Positions 24,001 through 34,560 of a DNA stretch of 64,000 nt are shown here, one piece after another (the first letter of the stretch is position 1; each line of letters starts with the position of its first letter). The notes under the pieces are model-generated. The model did no database searches. It saw only the letters and a list, made by a program, of their open reading frames with translations, and had not been told where the DNA came from. Source of the DNA: Puffinus mauretanicus (lineage: Eukaryota > Chordata > Aves > Procellariiformes > Procellariidae). Where the stretch lies: assembly GCA_023333565.1 (NCBI GenBank), contig JAJKFH010002656.1, positions 1,046,172 to 1,110,171 of the forward strand, in the 5' to 3' direction. A program made the translations under genes and the position numbers.

Positions 24001-27000
24001 TATAGCAGTATACTTAACCAATATGCTTTAGTTTGAAAGATAAACATAAAGCACTCCCTAATTCTAGTGTTTACATTGCATTAACATAAGAAACGTCTTA
24101 TCTGATAGCTCAAGCAAGAATTTACGGCTAACTATGCCTCTTTAATAGCTTCTGTGTGGTGTTTTGTTATTATTTCAGGTTTAAGACAAATCTGCATATA
24201 TCCTTACTGCAGATATCAGGTTATAAAAAACTTTATTTGAATGTGGAAAATCTGAGGAAGGTCCCGTATGATTCGGATAACGAAGAACATGAGGAACAGT
24301 TAATTGAGGTGAAAAGAATCTTTTAAATACAAAACCTGTTTGTTTGGTTTTTTCCCCTCCAAGTCCAACAGCTTGAATGAACTTAATTTATTGGTAGTAT
24401 TCTTACCAGCTGGCCTATTTAGAGCCCATTTCTACTTGTGAGCTGCCAAGCCATTATAGAAATGACACATTAAAATACAACATCAAAGCAAAACAAATTA
24501 GTAAACTAGAGTGACTTGCACTGGGATTATTTTATGTAAAATCAGACATAACAACGACACATAAGTAGCAAAATAATCTTGTGACGGATCACTGAAGGAT
24601 TGTAACTAAAAAGGTATTTAACCTTATGCACATGTCTAACTTTGTAAACCAATAATTACTAAAAAAAGACATTAGTGCTTTCTTATTACTGCATCCCAGT
24701 CAATGTCAAAGAGGATAGTTTAATGCTGGAAGATAAAAAGTATCAGTAATGTATTTTAGGTACCGATAAATAATAGCAAGTAAATAATGTGATACTGCTT
24801 GAGGCTTTTTAAAATAGCTTCTACTGTGCAAATATATTAGCATGTCATTTTCTTAACATTTCATAATTATCTCAACTGGCCATGCAAGTCAACATTGACG
24901 TGTTAAGTAAGCAGTCACTGGGAATATGTATGTCAGTTTATAGCTGTCCTATCAGAAAATGATGCATAAATTAATTTCTGAAGTGAAACAAGTCTTTATT
25001 TCTTTCGTACTGATACAGTGGCTTTGTCCGTGAAGGGAAATTATCGCATTTAATGTTAAATGTAATCATTTTCATAATTGCTGAAATAAGCCATTGTAGT
25101 ATGACTCCAGATTGCCACTACCAGAAAAGAACAGCATGCAGATTGTATCCTAGTCTGTGGTGAATAGTTTCTAATGTGCAGCAGCAAGTGTTCTGAATTA
25201 TGTGACCTGGAATACTTTAGCAGCTGTGCATAACATGGAAGCATATTTGTGCAGCTTTGGAATTTGCTGATGCCGCATGAGAATCTGAAGGCCAGAATCA
25301 CCAAGCAGTGGTGTGACATTGGCTTCCAAGGTGATGATCCCAAAACAGACTTCAGAGGAATGGGCCTCCTGGGGTTAGTGAATCTGGTGTAAGTGAAAAG
25401 AAGTATTTAACTTCTGTTGTAACTAATTTTCAATGTCTCTGTATTTTCTCTAGTTAGTGCTGTTTCTAATAAAGACTGAATAGAAGCAAATAGAAATGGT
25501 AGCTTCTCTATAGTGAAAAACAGTATTTTCTAAATAAGTCAACATTTCTAGTGGCTGCACATCTGTAAACATGTGGTTGGGTAGAGACCAACAAGCGAGG
25601 AGAGCAGCAGAAAGTTGCCCAAGACACCTTATTTTTTTGTTGTCATATGATAGATTTGATAGGCTATAACTTAGAAAGTAACTTGTCAAAAGCTTTTAAA
25701 ATTCCTGAATTAACTACTGTAATGAAAAATAAACAGGTTTGCATAACTTTGCTAAGCTAATTTGCGGACTTGGGTGAACTTCATATTTGATGTTCAGATC
25801 AGAGTGATTTTTTTTTTTATTGTATTAGTTCATGCTGAATATAATCTAATTTGCTATCTTTCCCTTGGTTTTCGTTTGTGCCATTTTTCAGTACACAGTA
25901 GTATTCAGCTTTAGCTTAAAGCTACACATTTTGATGTTGAACACATTAATATTTTTTTATATTAACTTAAAAAAAATAATGGAAGATCCTGTTTTACACT
26001 GACAGGTATTTTAGTAAGCATTACACCGACGAAGCTCGTCAGATTCTTTCTCATTCAAATCACCCAAAGCTGGGGTAAGTCACTATATGACTTTTTCTGG
26101 CTTGTTCTATGTAAGAGCTCATGTAAAGACTGCCAAGTATGTGTCCTGAAAATAAATATTTGTATTTTTTTCCCATTAAAGGATGAAAAAAGGGCCAAAG
26201 TAGAAAGGTGTGAGAAACCGCACACAGAAATCAATTTCAGGCTGGGAACTATGTGCAGCTTTTTTTTTCAGAATAGACTTGTTGGGACAAAAATGTTGCA
26301 AAATATTGGCTTTGGTTAACACAGTGAACACCTTTAACATCACAGTTAGCTTTATTAGTAATAGGCTTAGATTAGATTAGATTTTTTCACCTTCTTACTG
26401 ATCCTGTGTTGGGATGGAATAGATTATCTCTTAAGGCCCCTTTATTCGCTAGGTTTCTGTTCTGTAATAAGTATATACAAATAGATATTTTGTTGTTGTT
26501 CAACTTTAACTTCATTTTTGAAAACTTTGCATATTAAAACATTTAGCTCATTTTACAGGGAAAACCAGTCAGATACAGAGGAAAGCTGGTAAACTTGTGT
26601 ATATCGTCTGATCCATCTAGTCCCTAGTTAATCAAACACTTACCAAGAATGGGAGGCTTTCATGACTTCCATTGTAAATAACATTATCTTGTGCAACTCG
26701 GTCGTGAATAGGATATCCGAGACATTTACATCAATTAAATATCCATATCATGGACACAGATTAATCCTTTTTTTTTTTTTTCTTCCCCCAGGAACACTTG
26801 TTTTAACAGTCCTTTACGAATTTCTATTGTGGTGCTTTCTATACAATGCAACAGAAAACCAGATTTTTTTCAGTTTGAAGACCAGGTTGAGATGGCCATT
26901 CCATTTATACTGTAACAATGTTTTTGATGTCCGATTTTTAAAATTCCAGCAGATTTAATGATTTCAAATGAGCAAATTAAGGTCGATGTTGATTAGCCTT

Positions 27001-27963
27001 ACCAACTCATTATTGCCTGATGGAGGTATTTGCCATACTATTGTATAGGAAACTAGCTTTTTAAAGTAACTTTTACATGGTTATACGCACCAGGGAACAG
27101 AAAGAGTGGTCTGTAGGCCGGAGTCAGCTTGACAACAAGTAGCATAGGAAAAACTGACTCTTACAGTTCTCCTAATGCAGACTGTTTCAGGGGAGCTTTT
27201 AGGTCCTTCGATCCATAAGGTAAAACGTGACCTATGATTGGTGTTGCAGATATTCTTATGCAATAGTTGGAATCAATCTGACAGAAATGGCATACAGCTT
27301 ACTTAAGAATGGTGCTTTAAAGTCTCATCTGTACAACGTGGTCTCTGGATTGCCGCAGATGGAGCACTTCCATCAGTTTTACTGTGAGTATCTGTAGCTG
27401 CTTTAGTACAGACTACAGGGGGGAGGCCTACAAGTTTTTTGTTTAGGTTTTTTTTGGAGTGCATTTCCACTCTTTTCTCATTAGCCAGAGCAAGCTGTTT
27501 ATCTTCTGGGTCAGGTATTGGAAATGCACCTGATGCTTAAACATTGTGCTACAGAAATGTATATTTAAGGGATAAATTTGGGTGGCTTTTTATATATTAG
27601 AGACTGCAGTCTGAAAACTCAGTATTTGCAGATTTAATTTTTTATTCATTATTACAGTGTCCAAAAGCTTGCTGTTGACCAGAATGGGATGCTCCCTATT
27701 TTAAGGGATTGAATAGAGTCTAAAGGATCGTTCTAGGTCTAGCTAGATCAAGGCAGAAAATTGTGGAGGTCATTTCTGCAGATCTGTATTTTATTTTCTT
27801 CACAGGTTATCTGGTTTATGAGTTTGACAAGTTCTGGTTTGAAGAAGAACCAGAAAGCATTATGCACTTCAACCAGTACAGAGAGAAATTCCATGAAAAA
27901 ATTAAGGGACTTCTACTGGATTGTGATGTGAAACTAACATTACAAAATACAAAGAAACCTTAA
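20904..27963 (+). CDS. ELMOD2: ELMO domain-containing protein 2 (complete CDS, 8 coding exons)
   Basis: Exons 20904-21048, 21868-21896, 23267-23361, 24179-24308, 25255-25388, 26006-26074, 27250-27383 and 27806-27963 join in phase to 894 bases, 297 residues plus stop (human protein 293). ELMOD2 is a GTPase-activating protein for ARL2 and other ARF-family GTPases, acting at mitochondria, lipid droplets and membranes. The GAP signature WCDIGFQGDDPKTDFRG is in exon 5, and the model puts its catalytic arginine at residue 167, the position known for ELMOD2. The ELMO domain spans roughly exons 4-8. The N-terminus is aromatic-rich (MLVYFWGFLYSNYLRFWLKW) and hydrophobic. All junctions are GT/AG. The C-terminal tail ends with a few lysines not in the human form as I recall it. 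Confidence 0.97.
21868..21896 (+). CDS. ELMOD2: ELMOD2 exon 2 (29-bp microexon-like)
   Basis: Very short exon between TTGCAG and GTAAAA, encoding EHSLESSKNK; it matches the SLTYSKNK region of the human protein and is in phase on both sides. Confidence 0.9.
23267..23361 (+). CDS. ELMOD2: ELMOD2 exon 3
   Basis: Bounded by TTCCTAG and GTATGT. Encodes VLRNAVHVEEAEMEKCVRDV and a Lys/Glu-rich tail, an amphipathic region ahead of the ELMO domain. Confidence 0.92.
24179..24308 (+). CDS. ELMOD2: ELMOD2 exon 4
   Basis: Bounded by TTTCAG and GTGAAA. Encodes LLQISGYKKLYLNVENLRK and PYDSDNEEHEEQ, the conserved start of the ELMO domain. Confidence 0.95.
25255..25388 (+). CDS. ELMOD2: ELMOD2 exon 5 (GAP motif)
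   Basis: Bounded by TGTGCAG and GTAAGT. Encodes LWNLLMP and the full GAP signature WCDIGFQGDDPKTDFRGMG; the arginine of DFRG is residue 167 of the model. Confidence 0.97.
26006..26074 (+). CDS. ELMOD2: ELMOD2 exon 6
   Basis: Bounded by TGACAG and GTAAGT. Encodes YFSKHYTDEARQILSHSNHP and KLG. Confidence 0.95.
27250..27383 (+). CDS. ELMOD2: ELMOD2 exon 7
   Basis: Bounded by TTGCAG and GTGAGT. Encodes YSYAIVGINLTEMAYSLLKN, then LYNVVSGLPQMEHFHQFY. Confidence 0.96.
27806..27963 (+). CDS. ELMOD2: ELMOD2 last coding exon with stop
   Basis: Acceptor CACAG at 27801-27805; TAA at 27961-27963. Encodes YLVYEFDKFWFEEEPESIMH and REKFHEKIKGLLLDC, nearly identical to the human C-terminus, then LQNTKKP. 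Confidence 0.97.
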
Positions 27964-28903
27964 CTCCTCTGCAGTCTATGAGGTTCTGCATCAAAAATGG
28001 AATTATGCATTTGGATGGAAGTTTGGCATGTTTCACCAAAAACTGTTTTAACAATAGAACTTTTTTATTTTACATTTAAAAAAAAAAAAGAAAATTCAGT
28101 TAAGAAAGCTTGGACAATCAACCTCTGTTTACAGGTCTTTGTATGCTATTCTCCAAAGAACAGCTTTTTTAAAAAAAAAACAAAACAAAACAAAAAACAA
28201 CCAACAAAGCAACACAAAAAACAACCCACAAATCTCAAGAGCCTCTGGATCGCTTGCTTTCACGATTTCTTTTATACTTCTTGGTGCAGGAACATGAAGC
28301 AGGTATTTATGCTGCATCATGTTTTCCATGAATAGGTTTGATTGTTAATTGTCTTTTAAAAACGTCTTTTAGTTGAGATTACTCTGGTTTTAGACTTTTT
28401 GTGTTCTTGTTCTGTACATGTAGTCGATCGTTCAGTCATCAATGTTAAATTCCTCTGTAATGAAGAGGTCCGCAAAGGGGATGTATTAGTCACTTATGAT
28501 TTTGGAGAAGAGGCTTAATACATCAACATACTGATGAACTTACTAGAAATTACTTCTGGCTAAGGAAGTTTTTTTATCTATGGATTTGCACCAGCAAATT
28601 CCTATGCTTGGAAAAAGCTTAGTTTGCAAACAAACAAAAAGAACCACAGATCATCAGTGTGAGGATCAGATCCTCAGACTAACGCTACTCCTTCTAAAAA
28701 TATTCCTACTGTAAAAATTTTCAATTTTTTCTAATTTGACTTCAGCTGCTCAGGCTGCTTGACTTTGCTGCCAGCCCTTTTACTTTTAGCAGCTAATGGG
28801 GTATTCTCAGTGGGAAGTACAAGAGAGTTAGTTTAGCCCTTTTATAAAGCTCACTCATTAAAAACCTTTATTGCAGCTGCAATCCCTATTTTGTGAAAAT
28901 AAA
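27964..28903 (+). other. ELMOD2 3' untranslated region (minimum extent)
   Basis: Sequence after the stop with A-rich runs (28079-28092, 28171-28200). The first canonical AATAAA on the plus strand that I see is at 28898-28903. Others downstream, such as 32217-32222, would give a much longer UTR, so the end is uncertain. Confidence 0.5.
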
Positions 28904-29450
28904 TTCACACCTGAGTACAAGTCTCTAACAAAGATGTATTTTCCATGGAAGGGATGCAACTGTGACATGTTCCTTAATCTTGGCGTCCTCAGACAATCTA
29001 GTCAATAGGACTTCATATCTATATTGTGACTAATGATTGCTTAAAGCAACTTTAAACAGATCTGGTATGACCATCACTTCATTTTCTAAAACCTACTATT
29101 AAATAAGTGCCTTCTGCTTTATTCAATCAGTGTTTTGTTTTGATTCTGTAACCAGATCATAGCCTTAGAAGCTTGAGTTATTTGGGAAAGACTCTTTCAG
29201 TAGATACCTAAATAGCACACAGTGGCACAAGATTTGTATGCTAATAGAAGCTTTCATGCCTGCCTTTTTTTTTTTTTTTTTTAAATCATCTCAGGTAAAT
29301 TAGTTAACTTCTAGTCAATGACTAATCATGAAGAGATTCCTAAAGAATACAAATACTGATCACGAGAAGAAAAAAAGACAAACCCCTTTTTGTAATGAGC
29401 GATGTTACACTACATGAGTATTAAATGTATTATTATAATATGTAATACTA

Positions 29451-29588
29451 CATCTCCCTGGAAATAATCAAAACCCAACTGGACGTGCTCCTAAGCAGCC
29501 TGCTTTAGGTGACCCTGCTTTGGGCAGGGGGTTGGACTAGGTGATCTCCAGAGGTGCCTTCCCACCTCAGTAATTCTGTGAGTCTATC
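29451..29588 (+). mobile_element. CR1 LINE 3' tail fragment
   Basis: Matches the conserved 3' end of avian CR1: AAAACCCAACTGGACGTGCT, AGGTGACCCTGCTTTGG, GGTTGGACTAGGTGATCTCC, ending in AATTCTGTGAGTCT, a degenerate form of the 8-bp terminal CR1 repeat. It is heavily 5'-truncated. Confidence 0.85.
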
Positions 29589-32216
29589 TTGTGTAACTTG
29601 TGACTTCTTGCACTGCATCCACCCAGTTGCTCTTGATCCCTTAAATGTTGGTGATCTCTTATTTGTGGGAAAGCTCCTGATCAGGGTAGACAGTATATAC
29701 GTAGGAGGTAGCGCAGTTCTGTTTTCTTTTCATGATACCTTAGGTATAGACGAGAGTTAAACAATTCTTGAGTTTAAGAGCACACGTGCAGGGTGGAGAA
29801 GGGTTCATCTCATCTGCGTTGGGTTGATGCTATTCTACTAAAAAAAAAAAAAGTAATGTGAAGATGCTTGAAGGGAGAGTATTTATGCTCGTATTATGGC
29901 TTGTAAACTGAACAGCTGAACTGACTAGCTGAGATACAAAACTGACCACAGGAAGCCTAGCTCTTTTGCTACTCCCAGGTACTTGGGTCCTGTAGTTCTC
30001 AACCACTGAAAAAGCTGAGATCCTGGAGAGTGTTCTGGGTTTCAGGTCCTGCGGCGGAGCTCTGTTTTCTGACCCTTGTAGATACTGGACATTCCTAAAG
30101 CCTGAGGAAGGAAGTGGAAACCGGACTCTTTCCCGGTGGCTGAGCGGTTAGTTGTCTGTTATTTTCTAGCCCCAGCTTCTGTCGTGTTTGTCTTCCTTCA
30201 TTAATAATTTTTGCTATTGCTTGTAGATCTCCTTTGCAAGCAACATGAGACTGACTTTTTGAATTTCAGAAGTGACTCCAATATGTTTAGCAGCAGCAGG
30301 AAAGGAGATCCCATTCTTTATTTTCATCTACAGCTTGCTAGCAAGTAACAAAATTGCTTGAGCCATCTCTCCAAAACATTCGCCTGTGCTACAGTCTGCA
30401 ACCTTTTTTTTTTTTTTTTGGCAACAGTTGCAAAAATAATCTACACCCTTGTCTTTCCAGCCTTGAAACTTTCACTCTGCAATTTGTTCACTAGGAGACT
30501 GACATTTAACTACTGCTGAGGCTTTTAAAGCCCAACCATCAAGTTTCAGGTTTCCTATCACACACCTAAGATATTTTAATGCAGAATGTAGGTTGAGCCT
30601 GACGTGAGGTGCATCTTCATTAGCTTTTTTTTTTTTTTTTAAAATCAAAGCATGAGCTGGGAGTAAGCTGTGGCAGTATACAAAGAAAAAAAAGTAAACC
30701 CAACCATCATCAGATGAGTGAGATATATGGGAATGCATTAGTTTGCATGTAGTAATTAAGGTGAATGTTTATGTTAGGCTCCAATACACCTTCCCAGTGA
30801 ACAGTTAGAATTTGCATGTAGTTTTTTATGATCGAGTAGCCCAGTCCTGTCTAGGAGTCACTCACTATATGTAGACTAGTACTGGGTGTCCCTGTTTTGC
30901 ACCAGTGGTAGGCTAATTGTATTATGGTGGTAGCTAGAAAATAGATGGAAAAAGGTAAAATTGTGTTTCGGGAAGGGAAGAACAATGTTTTGCTAGTCAG
31001 CGGTATTTTATGCTAACTCTGTTGTAGGACGACAATCCTAAGGTTACGGAAGATTCAAAATGGAGGTAGGCCACCTTTCTGCAAGTTGGTATAATCAATT
31101 TGTTTAACATCAGAATTTGTTGCTCATGGTTTATTCCAAGAGTCTTAAAACCTGGGTAAATTCTCTTGTTATTTATTAACTGTCACGTTTTAAGGTACGT
31201 ATTATCTTACTAGAATTTGCAAGTACCGTTAGTTTTCTAACTTGCTGCCTCTTTAAAGCATTCGCTATGTGAAAGCTTATATGCAATAGCAATTTTAGAA
31301 AAAAATCTAAAACTGAAGACAACAAGGTGGTTCTCTAAATTTTTTGTTGTTGTTGTTCCTGTAGCAACTGTTTAACAACTACCTCCACTTTTGTTGTTTA
31401 GTGTATTCTTGAAACATGGTGCCACTTCATGAACAAATTAATCTGAAGATAAGTAGAAGTTTACCACAAGCAAAAGTAAAATCTAGTCTTTCAATAAGCA
31501 AACACATTGCTTCTTAAGTGACCAACCTGACTGGAGAGCGATTTGAAGACAGTGCTACTTAGAAAGAAAGAATCTGAGAATGTTTTTAAACTGGCTGCGG
31601 TTCTGTCATCTGATACAGCAGTGTAAAGAATAGGGCATTTTGTCCTAAAGGACAATAGGAAAAGGGGCCAATTTAAGCACCTCAGATAAATAGTTTTGGA
31701 TTTTCACTCTTTGAAAAACAAAACAACAAAAAAAGCAAACAAAAAATTAAACACACACACACAAAGCCCCAGGCATTCATTTTCCAGATTTTCCATCCTA
31801 GTTTAAATAACAAACATTTTACAAAAAAAAATACTGGTTAGCCTTGTTTTAAGAATTACTGTGATGAAAAAGTGTGTATTTAGTTAGGTGGGAGTTCAGC
31901 AGTCAGTATTCTTGAAAATACTGCTAGTGAATTCGTGGTAAAGATGTAACCTGTTGTTTCTTTCTGTCATACTTGTTTCGTGTTGCTGTAGTACCATGGT
32001 GATCAATCTTTGGACTGATGTTTCTCGTGCCAGTCTGTATATTGTCTTTCACTGGGGGGGGGGAACCAGCCCAAGACAGCTTGTGGGCAGTTTCTCCTTA
32101 TCACACTGTGCTTAGATAGCTGCATACTAATGGAAATTTCTGTTTACCACAATATAAAAGCAATAACGTAAATTGTGATGTCTGTGTAATGGAAAGAGAT
32201 GTTTACAATGGTAGCA

Positions 32217-32222
32217 AATAAA
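32217..32222 (+). terminator. Candidate polyadenylation signal AATAAA
   Basis: Canonical hexamer on the plus strand, followed by GT-rich sequence within about 50 bases. It could end a long ELMOD2 transcript or be chance; there is no direct evidence. Confidence 0.25.
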
Positions 32223-32736
32223 GAACGAGTTATTCCAAAATATTGTCAACCTTAGAGTGTTATGGCCTGCTAGAAAACGTAACAATTTCCAGGTAGCTGT
32301 GCTCTCAGTTCATGCACGTGCACCGTGATACGAGGGAAAGCTTTATCCTATCCTCTTTGTTTTGGTTTGGTTTTTTCCTCCAGCTCCGAGAACTTGTTTC
32401 GCGGCCTCTATGGTTCATGTACTGGGCTTGCGTTTGTGCCTTTCCTAATAGCGCTATAGCACAAACTGTTGAAATGGTGGGCAGCAGAACACCTGTGTGC
32501 ATGAAGCTGAACTGGAAAAAACAACAGCTGGAACAAACGCTAGCTGGCTCACATAACATTTTCTAGTTTTGAAATCATCATCCAAGATTAAACACCAAAA
32601 GAAAGGAGTAAGATTTAAATCTGACTGCGAGATCTTTACAAAATGTGCTTGTTTTTAACTCTCAAGATTAGTGTGATACCATAGAAAAACATGCTTACGT
32701 GCAAGTCCACTTGAAACCTTACATCTGCTGTAACAG

Positions 32737-33047
32737 GAGATTGTGCAATGGGAAAGTCCGAGTTGGACACACATGGTGCATTTGTGTGCGTTATGGCCTT
32801 TAACACTCCCTCGTTGCCCTGACCTTCGTCAACCTGTTACTCCTAACGGGAGTCACAGCCTCGGTGTATGCACACACCAAGGGCATCAGCGCGAGGCGAG
32901 AGGAAAGGCTTCCCGCTTTGCTGATCAAGGACTTCTCCAGCCATCGTCTCACTTTGTTCTACACCGACCTGAAAGGTGGCGGCACCCCTTTTCTCAAATT
33001 CTTTTGGTCCGTACCACAGAAAGTAGACCTCGCTTCCCTGATGTATG
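32737..33047 (+). other. Unassigned exon-like segment
   Basis: From 32804 to 33088 one plus-strand frame stays open for 95 codons. By my count 52 of the 77 codons from 32816 to the donor end in G or C, against AT-rich flanks. It begins with a hydrophobic run (LVALTFVNLLLLTGVTASVY) followed by a basic and mixed region (HTKGISARREERLPALLIKD, then HRLTLFYTDLKGGGTPFLKF). A strong donor consensus, TATG|GTATGT, falls at 33047/33048, and a weaker acceptor, TGCTGTAACAG, at 32726-32736. The frame is closed at 32801 by TAA, so a full exon from 32737 would need another frame or a different 5' edge. I do not recognise the product. It may be an exon of an unannotated gene or a decayed one. Confidence 0.3.
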
Positions 33048-33501
33048 GTATGTATGAAAAGCATATTGCGTTGGAAGGAGGCAGAGAGTAGTTTTGCCGA
33101 GTTTCTTTAGCTAGAGCATGACGTTGCTCTCTTTAGTGATGGACCAGAATTTTGATTATGGAATGTAAGAGAGTATTAGGTAGGCTGCCATACTCTGCTG
33201 CAGGTGGTAGAGATTTATTACTGCTTTATTTCAGTTGCTCTTGAAATCCTCACTTTCAAAGAAGCTGTTTTAAGCTTTAAAACCCAACAACCCCCAAAAC
33301 AAACCAAACCCAACCAAAACCCCAAAACCACAATAAAGATTTTGTTTGAAGGACCTGGAAGTTAACTCTTGGAGTTAACTCGAAGTGCAAGAGTTTTTGT
33401 TCAGGAGAGCAAAACTCCAGGAACAAAATTGAGAGTTGGAGAAGAACTCTGAAGAACTTTTCTGGAGAAAGAAAGAGAAACCCCGATTTGTTTTCATGTC
33501 C

Positions 33502-33530
33502 TTTTTTTTTTTTTTTTAAAAAAAAAAAAA
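33502..33530. repeat. T16-A13 homopolymer palindrome
   Basis: Sixteen T directly followed by thirteen A. Self-complementary and prone to slippage; possibly two opposed poly(A) remnants. Confidence 0.8.
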
Positions 33531-34338
33531 GAAGAAAATATTTTGACCTCTGTATGTTCCACCATGCCTTCCTCTCCATACAAGCAATGTTAAATAATTT
33601 ACTTGTTTTTTTCAGTTCCATTTGTACTTCTCAGGTAGCCTTTGTTTCTACTTCTGAATTTTGGAGACCAAATGCTTCTGTTAATGTACCAAAGTGGCAC
33701 TACATGAGAACTACAACATCTCACCTGTAGCAATTTTAATTCTCCAGAAGCGTAGAACAGGCCCTGCACTACAGAAACATCCCACTCCTCTGAACCCAGG
33801 TGCCAAGTTGGTCAGTTATGCAAATACAGGTTATTTTAGAAAATGGGATGAGGAAGCAGCTATTCAGCAAATTTAAATGGAGATACTGAGTACCGCAGAA
33901 AAGAGAAGAACCAGAGTTAAATTCTCTGCTGCTGCGACGTGCTTTGAGACGTTATCTGCCACCACTTGAGACCATCTTGCACTGCCGTTAAGACCAACTT
34001 CCTGCATTTCATCCCTTGTGTTCCCAGCACTGAAACACTCTTACACGATGACGCTGCCGATACCAGCGTGTATCACACATTCCTATTTTTGGCCGTATTC
34101 CGATGTAATGTTCACTGCCGCAGTTTTGTTCTAATTATTTGCTGTCAGGCTAATTTATATTTTCACTATTGAATAAATCAACATTTTAAATGAGCATTAA
34201 AAGTCACAATTGCTGCTTGAAGTATGCAACATTTGACTCAAGACTATCTTCTAGTGGAAAAAAATAGAAATAGCATAAAAGAAATGTTTTCTTCCAACCA
34301 GAGGATAAGGCTTAGTACTAGACGTGATTGCTTCACTT

Positions 34339-34560
34339 CCGTTCTTGCTGTAACGTCACGCCTCGGCCTGTATCTAAACCGGTGAGCTCTAGTCACGGGC
34401 CAGCCGTCTCCCACAGCACGAGGTGTTGATGCCAGGGCCGGAGGGAAGGCCCTGGACGCTGGAAGCTCGTGCTCTAGCTAAGCAAAAGGCCAGGATACCG
34501 AGGCACGCTCCACCACAGGCTGAGCTAACCTACCCACCCGTACACTGTTCCTCAATATTT
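34339..34560. promoter_or_regulatory. Small CpG cluster with ETS and CRE-like sites
   Basis: About fourteen CpGs in roughly 200 bases where flanks have few. It includes CACTTCCG (ETS-like) next to TAACGTCACGCC (CRE-like half site). This could be a minor promoter or enhancer, and no transcript is assigned. Confidence 0.3.

Noticed and set aside
30137..30147. TGGCTGAGCGG, a match to the tRNA/Pol III A box
   Set aside because: No B box (GGTTCRANNCC) follows at a suitable distance and no cloverleaf can be drawn.
32980..33080. Weak resemblance of GGGTPFLKFF...LMYGMYEK to the last helix of mitochondrial carriers, hence a UCP1 relic
   Set aside because: Identity is about one residue in five without the carrier motifs, the upstream residues do not fit, and the donor at 33048 interrupts the match.
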